Positions 1 to 7,103 of a DNA stretch of 35,917 nucleotides are shown piece by piece. The translations under genes and the position numbers were made by a program. The DNA is taken from contig JAEUOZ010000050.1 of the NCBI GenBank assembly GCA_016790225.1, positions 1 through 35,917 on the forward strand. Reading direction: 5' to 3'. The notes beneath the pieces were generated by a model that did no database searches, was not told the DNA's origin, and was given only the letters and a program-made list of their open reading frames with translations. The DNA is from Rubrivivax sp. Its GTDB lineage: Bacteria > Pseudomonadota > Gammaproteobacteria > Burkholderiales > Burkholderiaceae. Each line of letters opens with the position of its first letter. The stretch's first letter is position 1.

Positions 1-146
1 TGCGACGCCATCGGCTCCACGCTCTTGCGCTTGAGCGGCGCCATCAATCCCGTGCAGTACCCTCGCAACCCCGCGTGTCGATCCAGATGACCTAGACCGG
101 CGCACAAGTGCGCCATGTATCGCTCGAACTCAGCCAACTCCCCCAT
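1..146 (-). CDS. IS701-family transposase, N-terminal fragment (runs off the window)
   Basis: This is a DDE transposase that would catalyse cut-and-paste movement of its element. Only the first 48 codons are present. The start is ATG at 146-144, preceded by a good ribosome binding site (GAGGTGAG, 6 bases before the ATG). The peptide includes FERYMAHLCAGLGHLDRHAG, then GYCTGLMAPLKRKSVEPMAS. I recognise this as the conserved N-terminus of IS701-type transposases (the RHAGLRGYCTGLM and KRKSVEPMA blocks). The catalytic DDE residues lie beyond the edge, so completeness cannot be judged. The family name comes from memory of the motif, not a search. Confidence 0.75.
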   Translation of the reverse strand, partial: MGELAEFERYMAHLCAGLGHLDRHAGLRGYCTGLMAPLKRKSVEPMAS

Positions 147-215
147 CAAGGCTCACCTCTTGCTTGAAGAAGTGCGCATAATGCCTTGATTTTACTAACA
201 CAGTAAGACTAGCGA
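1..215 (-). mobile_element. 5' end of an IS701-type insertion sequence (partial)
   Basis: The window opens inside an insertion sequence that runs leftwards out of view. It contains the transposase start and an AT-richer leader (about 147-215) that differs in composition from the sequence to its right. The outer boundary is approximate. It is placed where the reading frame coming from the right (codons ending AAIQALFAS) turns into atypical sequence, near TCTTACTGTGTTAG on the minus strand. That segment may be the terminal inverted repeat, but the other end is not in the window, so neither the repeat nor a target duplication can be confirmed. Confidence 0.55.
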
Positions 216-618
216 ACAAGGCCTGGATCGCAGCACCCGTTACTGCTGCGGCCGAATCAGTGGGCCTGGCTTGATCCTGAGAGCTTCCAGCGGCCGGGCC
301 GGGCGGCGGGCCCGCAGACACGCCATTGGCGCGAAGGCCATTCATGACACGACGGACCGCGGCCTCATCGGCCGCCGCTTCGTCTCCGGCTTCGCCTTTC
401 GAGACGGGGCTCTGCGAAGGGGAATCAGTGCCGATAAGTTGTCGGTCCAGCGCAAGGTCACGCAGCCGCCACCCTTCGCGCCGTGCGTCTTGGAGTGCGT
501 GATCGGCGGGCGGCGCCTCGCCTTCCAGACCCGCGACCCAGGCGCTGCGGTCGCTGTCGGAAGGGTTGCGCTGTGGGCCGAGCGGGTTTCGGGCTTGTTC
601 ATCAGGGGGCTCCCGTGC
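216..618 (-). pseudogene. Start-less ORF remnant, probably cut off by the IS
   Basis: Directly after the stop of the sigma-like pseudogene, the same minus-strand frame stays open for about 160 codons, down to a stop at 130-132. It contains WVAGLEGEAPPADHALQDAR and WRLRDLALDRQLIGTD, which look like real protein. No ATG, GTG or TTG occurs at its beginning; the first ATG is at 345. An ATG at 602 (MNKPETRSAHS) lies in another frame and gives an implausible product. One frameshift near 590-602 would join that ATG to the open frame. This position, just behind a sigma factor, is where an anti-sigma factor or accessory gene often sits. No domain was recognised. Its 3' end is probably replaced by IS sequence near 210. 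Confidence 0.4.
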
Positions 619-1306
619 TCAAAGGGCCTTGTTCAACAGGCGCCGCGCGAGTTCTCGCACACGAAACATGCGATCTCGCGCTGTTCCCGCGCTGATGTCG
701 AAGTACCGCGCAATCTCTCGCGTGTCGGCGCCCCTGCAGCAGAAGCCCGAAGGTGACGGCGCGTTCAGGGCTCGAGTGGTGCAACACGCGCGTCAGGTAC
801 TCGACCACTTCGCCATACCACATGGCAATGGCCGGGTCCGCCATCCAGTGGGTATCGCTTGGACTCAGAAGCGGGCGGTCGTCATCGCCCTCTTCATCCA
901 GAGAAGCCTCACAAGGGTTAGCCACTTCGCGGCGGTGCCGGCTCTTCAACTGGTTGATTGCGATGCAGCGAAAAAGCGCCTCCGGCGAGCGGCAATCCGG
1001 CTTGATGCGCCACAAAAACCGTTCGATCGCAGACTGCACGATGTCCTCGATGTCTACCTCGCTTCAACGCGAGCTGCAGCGGTATCGGCGGAGCAAGGGC
1101 GTGATATGGCTGAGCACCGCGGTTGCGGCGACCTAGTGTTGGTCAAGCTCGGCTTGCGTGTGCCTCAAGGCGAACAAGCGCTCGAAAAGATTGCTGCTGT
1201 TCAGGAGCGTCTGCAGGTGGCCATCGACCTCGGGCAGCGGCTGCAGGGTGGCTGTCTGTCGACGACGGAACTGCAGGGCCTTGATAGGCCCGATGCCGGT
1301 TGTCAT
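619..1306 (-). pseudogene. Degenerate RNA polymerase sigma-70-family (ECF-like) gene
   Basis: Read from an ATG at 1306 with a good Shine-Dalgarno (CAGGAG), one minus-strand frame gives 57 residues, then TAG (1135-1133), then VLSHITPLLRRYRCSSR, then TGA (1066-1064), then EVDIEDIVQSAIERFLWRI. The last piece matches sigma region 2 (the EDIVQ..F core). It continues through FRCIAINQLKSRHRRE to VTFGLLLQG near 731. There a one-base shift is needed to reach ADTREIARYFDISAGTARDR, a typical region 4 helix-turn-helix, which ends LLNKAL and TGA at 619. Two in-frame stops plus a frameshift within about 690 bases point to an inactivated gene. A sequencing error could explain the frameshift, but two stops as well would be unlikely. 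An intact copy would be about 210 residues. Confidence 0.65.
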
Positions 1307-1503
1307 GCTCGCTCCTGTGGGGTCTGTTGCGTTGGGGTAGAGGGAACGACCGCACTCTGACGAAAGTAGGTCGGGCTTTGTCAGATGCGCCACGCAAAGG
1401 AACGAAGCATGCAGAGCTTGAAACCGAAGGTAACGGCTTCTGTTTGACCGGGTAGGCGTCGCGTCATCACCCCTTGAAGCAAGCACTTCAGCGGAGGCCC
1501 ACT

Positions 1504-1977
1504 GTGTTCAGCTTTTCACCCGAAGATGGGTTGGCGTTCGTGCTGTGGCTGCTGGCCGGCGTCGCATCCGGCCTCGCAGCCGTGGTGGCATTCGCGCCCA
1601 AACTGATAGAGCTGTTGTTCGAGCATCAGCTCAGCAAGCGCCGTGAGACGCTGCGCCAGCAGCAAAGCCGCGAGCAAGAACGGAAACAGCGCTTGCGCGT
1701 CGAGCTGCGGCGCTCTGCGGCGGAACTGCGAGACGCCACCGACTTGATCGAAGTCGCGGACGCCGAAGACGCATATTGCATGGCACGTGCACGGCTCCAT
1801 GCCTTGCTGGCCCAGGCTCCGGCACAGGTGCCCGAGCTGCTGGAGCGCGTGCGTTCGTTGTCCGACTTCCTGGAGGTGGACGGTCTTCTCAGTGACCCTG
1901 TGGCCAGCGCTCTGATTGCTGTTGAGTTCCGACGTTTATTCAGCGCCATCGAGGCGCATTGCCTCTCACTGGAGTAA
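1504..1977 (+). CDS. Membrane-anchored coiled-coil protein of a two-gene ATPase unit
   Basis: A 157-residue protein of unknown family. It has one N-terminal hydrophobic segment (about residues 8-32, LAFVLWLLAGVASGLAAVVA), then a long charged helix rich in Arg, Glu and Gln (about 40-80, with RRETLRQQQSREQERKQRL). A helical C-terminal part follows. This predicts a single-pass inner-membrane protein with a cytoplasmic coiled coil. I chose GTG at 1504 because GGAGG lies six bases upstream; an in-frame TTG at 1474 has no such site. The gene ends three bases before the ATG of the ATPase gene, so the two are almost certainly co-transcribed and probably work together. Its role could be membrane anchor, sensor or effector for the ATPase. 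That is inference from context only. Confidence 0.7.
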   Translation: MFSFSPEDGLAFVLWLLAGVASGLAAVVAFAPKLIELLFEHQLSKRRETLRQQQSREQERKQRLRVELRRSAAELRDATDLIEVADAEDAYCMARARLHALLAQAPAQVPELLERVRSLSDFLEVDGLLSDPVASALIAVEFRRLFSAIEAHCLSLE

Positions 1978-1980
1978 GCC

Positions 1981-4062
1981 ATGACACGTATAGCCCTGAC
2001 CCAGGCGCTGCAAAGACTGCGCCAGCACCCGCTCACCCAGCTCCCGCTGTCGGTGCCACGAGAGTATGCGTATCGACAACCGCTTCTTCAGGCTCGGCTG
2101 CGCGCGGGCCCTCATCACGACACGCGGCGATTCCTGGAGGAGCACGACCGCAGTCTGGCACGCGACATTCACCGGGTGTGGAGCAGTCGCGTGGCTGCCA
2201 CCTTCAGCCCCAGGCGCACCATGTTGGACGAAGCCTACTATGTCGACTCACCCTCGCTTTCGAGGCTGGACATCCTGATACCCGAGCGTGGCGAGCCCAT
2301 CGCCCACAGCCATGTCGCCTTGGTCGGCTGCAAAGGCAGCGGCAAGACCACCACACAGAACCACTGGCTGCGCCTTCAGCACACACGTCTGGAAGAGCAA
2401 GGCGTGCTGTACATGCGATGCGATGCAACCAAGCTGTTTGACTACTGGCAGCACCGCTGCGTCAACATGGACGGGATTCTGAAAGCTGAGATCCCAAATT
2501 ACCTGCCCACGATCGAAGAGTTCTTCCACTTCCAGCTGGTGTATGTGCTGAGCAAGCACTGCGAGCATGGACTGCTGGCCGAAGTCATTGAGGGGCTCTC
2601 GGGCGAGCGTGTGACCTTTCCGTTCCAGATTAGCCGCAGCATTGAAGACCCGGTTCATGTCCAGAAGTCGGTATCCGAATTCCTGCAGGGGCCTGTTCGT
2701 ACCTCAATTCAAAACTTCGAAGGCACTCACCCGGATCGCTGCTACTTTGTCCACAGCTTGTTCAAGGAAGCGCACACGCGAAGGCGCGAGTACCGCCGCT
2801 GGCAGAACTGTGCAACGGTGATCGAGCGCTGGCTGCACAAGAAGGGATACCGCCTACTGAAGATTCTGGATGGGGTGGACAACTTGCACCTCAACACCGA
2901 CGCCGGCGAACGGCTTTACCACGCATTCTTGCCCCAGGTGCAGAGCTTTTGCCTCCGGCGGGGCAACTCCAACGAGATCCGCCTGACCGTCATGCGTCGG
3001 CGCACACAACTGGATTTGCGCAGGCACGACCCGCTCATCGAAGGATCTGAGCCGGTGGCCGTCTTGGAGGTCATCGATCATGTTCCGCCTGACGGGCAAG
3101 AGGTTATCGACAAGCGTTTGCAGTTCTTCGGTCAACAGTTTCAATCGCCGCACTCCCACGAAGTGCTGGCGGCCGCGACCGCCGCAATGCCCCCTTCTTC
3201 CCTGCTGCACGACAACCAACGCCACTACATCGCCGGCGCGGCCAACCTGGCTCTGCTCGCGCGCTTCCGCTGGCACCAGCTCAACAAGCATGCCGATTAC
3301 CTGCAACAGTGCAAGCTGCTGATGCGACGCAATCTCTTTCTGGCTGCCAGGCTGTACCTAAGAACCGAAGAAGAGTATGGCGACCTGAACAGCGAGCAGG
3401 GAGTGCACACAATCAACCCTTTCTGGTTTCCCGCTTCACGCTATTCCAATCGGTATCGCGATCCGCTGTTTCTGCGGGTGCGCTTGCTCGAACTGCTGGA
3501 CCAGACCACGTTGAACCATGAAGAAGTCGTACACCTCATGTCGACAGACTGGAACTACGATCCGTCGGCAGTGGATCAAGCCATCAGCGACAGCCGTGCG
3601 TTCGGGTGGATAGACACCACTGCAGAGCTGGGTACCTTTGACAGCCGCATGCTGGCCGTAAGCGACCTCGGGCACTACCTGTTGCACGAACTGTTGGCCG
3701 ACGTGGATGTCCTGTACATGCTGGCGCTCGACGTGCGACTGCCAAAGGCGTGGTTCACCAAGGGCTTGGTGGCCGTACACAACAACCATCTCATTGAGCG
3801 GACGGGCTACAGTGGCGCGGCAACGGTGACGGTGGGGCTTTTTGTCAGTTGGTTGTGCAACCTGCTCCAGGCTGACCGTGTAGCGCTGGCTGTGACCGCT
3901 CAGACGGAGGTATGGCGAAAGGGGGTATTCCTGAGCCCAGCCAAGCTGCGCAAGATGGCCCGAACACTGAAGGACCGCTGGGAGCATGCCGCGGAAGTCG
4001 ACAGAGAAGTACTGGAGATCTTTGCTTCCGCCATGGATTTGCCAGACTTCGAAGGTTCGTAG
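1981..4062 (+). CDS. P-loop NTPase (AAA/STAND-like) with C-terminal winged-helix-like region
   Basis: A 693-residue protein. About 110 N-terminal residues match nothing I know. A Walker A motif GCKGSGKT follows at residues 116-123. A Walker B-like stretch RLLKILDGVDNLHL lies at about 291-304, and a possible sensor strand (RLTVMRRRTQ) at about 334-343. The order and spacing fit an AAA/STAND-type ATPase related to ORC/KAP-like proteins. Residues of about 480-600 (from RDPLFLRVRLLELL to VSDLGHYLLHELLADVDVLY) look like a winged-helix module and helical tail. The Walker B lacks the usual acidic pair (DGVD rather than DE), so hydrolysis could be slow or STAND-like. It follows the coiled-coil gene by three bases and ends in an mqsR remnant. 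Composition and surroundings indicate horizontal transfer. A phage-defence or stress-response role is possible but unproven. Confidence 0.7.
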   Translation: MTRIALTQALQRLRQHPLTQLPLSVPREYAYRQPLLQARLRAGPHHDTRRFLEEHDRSLARDIHRVWSSRVAATFSPRRTMLDEAYYVDSPSLSRLDILIPERGEPIAHSHVALVGCKGSGKTTTQNHWLRLQHTRLEEQGVLYMRCDATKLFDYWQHRCVNMDGILKAEIPNYLPTIEEFFHFQLVYVLSKHCEHGLLAEVIEGLSGERVTFPFQISRSIEDPVHVQKSVSEFLQGPVRTSIQNFEGTHPDRCYFVHSLFKEAHTRRREYRRWQNCATVIERWLHKKGYRLLKILDGVDNLHLNTDAGERLYHAFLPQVQSFCLRRGNSNEIRLTVMRRRTQLDLRRHDPLIEGSEPVAVLEVIDHVPPDGQEVIDKRLQFFGQQFQSPHSHEVLAAATAAMPPSSLLHDNQRHYIAGAANLALLARFRWHQLNKHADYLQQCKLLMRRNLFLAARLYLRTEEEYGDLNSEQGVHTINPFWFPASRYSNRYRDPLFLRVRLLELLDQTTLNHEEVVHLMSTDWNYDPSAVDQAISDSRAFGWIDTTAELGTFDSRMLAVSDLGHYLLHELLADVDVLYMLALDVRLPKAWFTKGLVAVHNNHLIERTGYSGAATVTVGLFVSWLCNLLQADRVALAVTAQTEVWRKGVFLSPAKLRKMARTLKDRWEHAAEVDREVLEIFASAMDLPDFEGS

Positions 4063-4164
4063 CGAGTCTTAGACGTGTGCCGCCCCAGCACGCCGGTCGG
4101 CGATGTGTCCGTGAAGCCGACGGTGATCGATGACCTGCTGATCGTGCCCTTCAAGGAGCTGTGA
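4063..4164 (+). pseudogene. mqsR: 3' remnant of an mqsR toxin gene
   Basis: The frame right after the ATPase stop encodes LDVCRPSTPVGDVSVKPT, then VIDDLLIVPFKEL and TGA. This matches the conserved C-terminus of MqsR, the mRNA-cleaving toxin, whose family ends roughly DVYRPxT...VKLTVIDDVLIVSFKEL. Only about the last third is present. Upstream, the same frame is the end of the ATPase gene, so the 5' part of mqsR was replaced. The remnant lies two bases before the mqsA ATG, the normal order for this toxin-antitoxin pair. It cannot make a working toxin. Confidence 0.7.
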
Positions 4165-4166
4165 GC

Positions 4167-4564
4167 ATGAAATGTCCCGGTCGTGGCGCGGCCGAACTCA
4201 TCCAAGACACGCGCGATCTGCGCACAACCTACAAGGGAGAGCAGACCATCATTCCAGCCGAGGGGGCTTTTGCCCTGTGTGCGATGAGTCCATCACCTAC
4301 ATGGCCGGAACCGAACTTGTCATGCGCGAGATGACAGCGTTCAACAAGCAGATGAACGCTGCGATCGTCGACCCTGCCTTCATCTTCAGTGTGCGCAAGA
4401 AACTGGACCTCGGCCAGAGCGAGGCCGCCGAAGTCTTCGCGGGAGACATCAACGCCTTCTCCCGCTACGAGAACGGAAAGACCAAGACCCCGCTGGCCTT
4501 GGTGAAGTTGTTCAAGCGGCTCGATCGCCACCCGGACCTGCTCGGCGGGGTCAGAGCGAGTTGA
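4167..4564 (+). pseudogene. mqsA: mqsA-type antitoxin gene with a frameshift
   Basis: MqsA antitoxins have an N-terminal zinc-binding domain (two CxxC pairs) and a C-terminal Xre-type HTH that represses the operon. From ATG 4167 (AAGGAG upstream) the frame reads MKCPGRGAAELIQDTRD and YKGEQTIIPAEG. It must then shift by one base in the G run at 4262-4266 to continue as GFCPVCDESITYMAGTELV. After that come VRKKLDLGQSEAAEVFAGDI, then NAFSRYENGKTKTPLALVKL and FKRLDRHPDLL, a very typical MqsA HTH. The first zinc pair is also damaged: MKCPGRG has Arg where the second Cys normally sits. A homopolymer miscall could explain the shift, but the Cys loss and the mqsR truncation support true decay. The HTH part could still be made from an internal start such as ATG 4302. 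Confidence 0.7.
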
Positions 4565-5313
4565 GGCTGTCCATACGGATCTCTTCGCCAAATCGCGACG
4601 GCGTGGGGCTCCAAGGCCCACAGCGCCTACTGACCACGCACCGGCCTGCTGCCGATCCCGCACCAGGCACCCGCGTGTCGCCGTAATCACCGTGGCGGCA
4701 TGCGCAAGCCTTGAGCTGCGCCACTTGATCGGCATCGGGTTGCCGCCCGCGGGCAAGCTATTCCCGGCCTTCAAGTGTCCGTTACGAACCAGCATGTCGG
4801 CGACGATGGCCGTCTTTGAGAGCCGCTACAAGCGAGCCACCTAATCGCGACTCGCGATGCCCAGGCGACACGCCACCTCTGCCGAAGCCACCACGACCTG
4901 ACGCGCCTGGATCTGCGACTCGGGCACTTCACCATCACCTGCTCCAAGTCGAAAGTGCGCAGCATGGGCCCGCCCGAAAGCCCGCCCTGCACAACCGTGG
5001 CCCGGCCATGAGGACACTCAACAGGCCCCTGCTCCGCCGGGACATCCAGCGCGCGAAGCAGCAAGCCCAGCGCCACGCTGAGCTCAGCGGCCAGACGCGT
5101 CGCCACTGTCGGCAGCACGCTGCCGGGTCGCGACTCACGTTCGATCACCGGCCGCCGCAGAGCCACGGCCAGTGCGCCGCAGCGGATCCGGCCGGGGACG
5201 GGCTGGACCAAGCTGAGGTGAGAGGACGCGAGGAAGGGGTAGGTATGGGGGGAGTCTGTCTAGTCCTCTTGATGACTGGACGACGAAGCTTCAGTGAAGC
5301 AGCACGTACAGCC
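4565..5313 (+). other. About 750 bases without a supportable gene
   Basis: Between mqsA and the ars operon no ORF on either strand shows a recognisable motif or convincing start. A minus-strand ORF at 4771-5211 contains VATRLAAELSVALGLLLRAL, which could be a decayed regulator fragment, but its ends read as noise. A different frame just below it (ending near 4840) reads ESQIQARQVVVASAEVACRL, which also looks protein-like. The mixture suggests a scarred junction between the accessory region and the ars operon. Confidence 0.4.
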
Positions 5314-6036
5314 TCAATTCGCGGAAGGACTCTTCTTGCCGCCGCCCGCGCTGGCGCGATCGATCGATTCGGCGGCGGGCGCTGCGTGGGCTGGCGGGCC
5401 GAACCCGCGGTGGACCAGCATCGCGCCGCCTGCGCCCAGCAACTGGGCTGCGACAAACCCGGGGACACTGGCCGGCGCGATGCCGGCAAAGCTGTCGCTG
5501 AACATGCGACCGAAAGCCGCCGCGGGGTTGGCGAACGAGGTCGATGCAGTGAACCAGTAGGCAGCGCCGATGTAGGCAGCAACCATCGCCGCCACGCGTG
5601 CCGGCGGTGCCCGCAGAATCACCAGCAGCAGGCCGAAGGTGGCCACGCCTTCGGCGATCCACTGACCACTGCCGCTGCGGATTCTGGTGGAGAACTGCAG
5701 GATGCCCAGGTCGAACATGGCATGCGCCAGCCAGGCCCCGAGCACGGCGCCGAGCAGCTGCGCCACGACGTAGGGCGCGAGCATGGCCCTCGGCATCGCG
5801 CCACGCGCCGCCATCACCAGGGAAACAGCCGGGTTGAAGTGCGCACCGCTGATCGGCCCGAAGACCTCGATCAGGATGTAGAGACCGCCCACGGTGGCCA
5901 GCGTGTTGGCCAGCAGGGCGATGGCGACGTTGCCGCCCGAAAGCCGCTCGGCCATGATGCCGGAGCCGATCACCACCGCCAGCAGCAGCGCCGTGCCCAG
6001 CGTTTCGGCCATCAGCGGGCGAGCGGTGTTTCCCAT
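5314..6036 (-). CDS. aqpS: Aquaporin of the arsenic operon (AqpS-like)
   Basis: A 240-residue MIP-family channel with about six hydrophobic segments and both pore motifs: GAHFNPAVSLV in the first half and STSFANPAAAFGRMF in the second. In ars operons of this design (known from Sinorhizobium meliloti AqpS), the channel lets arsenite made by ArsC leave the cell down its gradient. It is the last gene of the operon and starts four bases beyond the arsC stop, so translation is probably coupled. I chose ATG 6036 (MGNTARPLMAETLG). ATG 6012 (MAETLG) is also possible, and the upstream extension to 6201 is an arsC shadow. The C-terminus is a short Ala/Gly/Lys-rich tail. MIP family is certain; arsenite as substrate is inferred from the neighbours. 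Confidence 0.88.
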   Translation of the reverse strand: MGNTARPLMAETLGTALLLAVVIGSGIMAERLSGGNVAIALLANTLATVGGLYILIEVFGPISGAHFNPAVSLVMAARGAMPRAMLAPYVVAQLLGAVLGAWLAHAMFDLGILQFSTRIRSGSGQWIAEGVATFGLLLVILRAPPARVAAMVAAYIGAAYWFTASTSFANPAAAFGRMFSDSFAGIAPASVPGFVAAQLLGAGGAMLVHRGFGPPAHAAPAAESIDRASAGGGKKSPSAN

Positions 6037-6040
6037 GGGC

Positions 6041-6529
6041 TCAGCCTCGCGACATGGCCGACAGCACGCGCAGCAGCTCGGCATCCGCCATCTGCTCCAG
6101 CGGCAGTTCGGCCAGCTCGCGCATGCGTTCGGAGATCGCCTGGCGCGTGTGCTCGAAGGCCCGCGCACGCTCGGACTCGGGTGCGAGGGACGGATCGGCA
6201 TAACCCCAGTGAACCTGCACCGGGCTTCCGGGCCAAAGCGGGCAGACTTCTGCGGCCGCGCTGTCGCAAACGGTGATCACGATGCGCATCTGCGGCGCAT
6301 CCGGCAGGGCAAACTCATCCCAGCTCTTGCTGCGACTACCGGCCGTGTCGACGCCAGCGGCCTGGAGAGCGCCCAGCGCGAAGGGGTTGACGCGGCCGCT
6401 GGGCGAACTGCCGGCGCTGAAGGCGCGCAGATCCTTGCCGAGCTGCTGCGCCCAATGGTTGAGCATGCCTTCTGCCAGCACACTGCGTGCCGAGTTGTGC
6501 GTGCACAGGATGAGCACGTTTGTCGTCAT
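6041..6529 (-). CDS. arsC: Arsenate reductase, low-molecular-weight phosphatase type (ArsC)
   Basis: Reduces arsenate to arsenite in the cytoplasm. The N-terminal P-loop CTHNSARS (Cys9 to Ser16) is the CX5R-S signature of phosphatase-fold ArsC. A second pair of cysteines, in VCDSAAAEVCPLW (Cys88 and Cys95), fits the thiol relay that hands electrons from thioredoxin in this class. Length (162 residues) is slightly above the usual 130-145 because of a helical C-terminal tail (ERMRELAELPLEQMADAELL). The ATG at 6529 is preceded by a GGGGGA run; a GTG one codon upstream is an alternative. It lies between arsI and the aquaporin gene in the same direction. Confidence 0.9.
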   Translation of the reverse strand: MTTNVLILCTHNSARSVLAEGMLNHWAQQLGKDLRAFSAGSSPSGRVNPFALGALQAAGVDTAGSRSKSWDEFALPDAPQMRIVITVCDSAAAEVCPLWPGSPVQVHWGYADPSLAPESERARAFEHTRQAISERMRELAELPLEQMADAELLRVLSAMSRG

Positions 6530-6548
6530 CACATCCCCCGGGCGGGCT

Positions 6549-7088
6549 TCAGCAGCAGGACGAAGCCGGCTTGACGGCGATGCCGATGGGCTTGCCGCGC
6601 GGGGTCGTCGCCAGGGCCTGCCCTTGGGTGCCGACAGGGGCGCCGACTGGGGCCTTGACTGGCACCGCCGACGTCGGGCAGCACGCCGAGCCCTCAGCGG
6701 CCGCGGGCTGGGCTTCGCTGAACATCGGAATGCTGCCGAGCGTGTGGAACTGCTCCCACGCGATGCCCTGCGGATCGGTGAGCCAGTATTTGTCGCTGCG
6801 GGCGTAGCAGCACGTCGTCTCGCCTTCGTCGAGCAGGCTCATGTCGGCCTGTCGGGCGCGCGCCTTGAGCTCGTCGAGTTCGCCTTCGGTATCGGCCTGG
6901 ATGCCGAGGTGATCCACACCCGGCTTCGCGCCGCGCGTGGAGATGGCGAAGTTGATCCGCGGGTCATCGAGCATCCACTTGGCGTAGTCGCTCTCGATGC
7001 GTGTGGGTTCGGCGGCGAAGAGTTTCGAGTAGAAGGCGATGCTCGCCTGCAGATCCGAAACATGGGCATGAACGTGGAATCGCTTCAT
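6549..7088 (-). CDS. arsI: ArsI/CadI-type VOC dioxygenase (organoarsenical C-As lyase)
   Basis: ArsI enzymes cleave the carbon-arsenic bond of trivalent methyl- or aryl-arsenicals using Fe(II) and oxygen. The protein starts MKRFHVHAHVSDLQASIAFY, a VOC-fold N-terminus. Candidate metal ligands are the His residues at 6-8, His60 (GVDHLGI) and Glu112 (WEQFHT). The arsenic-binding cysteine pair is TTCCYA (Cys93-Cys94). After the catalytic core (about residue 122) comes an unusual 57-residue extension, rich in Ala, Pro and Val, with CC at 136-137 and a terminal SSCC. The ATG has an AAGGAG site. It is second in the operon, behind arsR. The related cadmium-induced CadI is the alternative name, but ars neighbours favour ArsI. 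Confidence 0.88.
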   Translation of the reverse strand: MKRFHVHAHVSDLQASIAFYSKLFAAEPTRIESDYAKWMLDDPRINFAISTRGAKPGVDHLGIQADTEGELDELKARARQADMSLLDEGETTCCYARSDKYWLTDPQGIAWEQFHTLGSIPMFSEAQPAAAEGSACCPTSAVPVKAPVGAPVGTQGQALATTPRGKPIGIAVKPASSCC

Positions 7089-7103
7089 CAGGATCTCCTT
7101 GGG

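Noticed and set aside
602..753. Programmed ribosomal frameshift in the sigma-like gene
   Set aside because: No classic slippery heptamer, and two in-frame stops elsewhere in the gene point to decay.
4771..5211. Minus-strand ORF that might be a regulator
   Set aside because: Only a short stretch looks protein-like; no start signal, no complete HTH, and the ends read as noise.
4816..6276. A 486-codon plus-strand ORF across the ars operon
   Set aside because: It lies antisense to aqpS and arsC, has no motif and is Arg/Ala/Gly-rich as shadow frames are.
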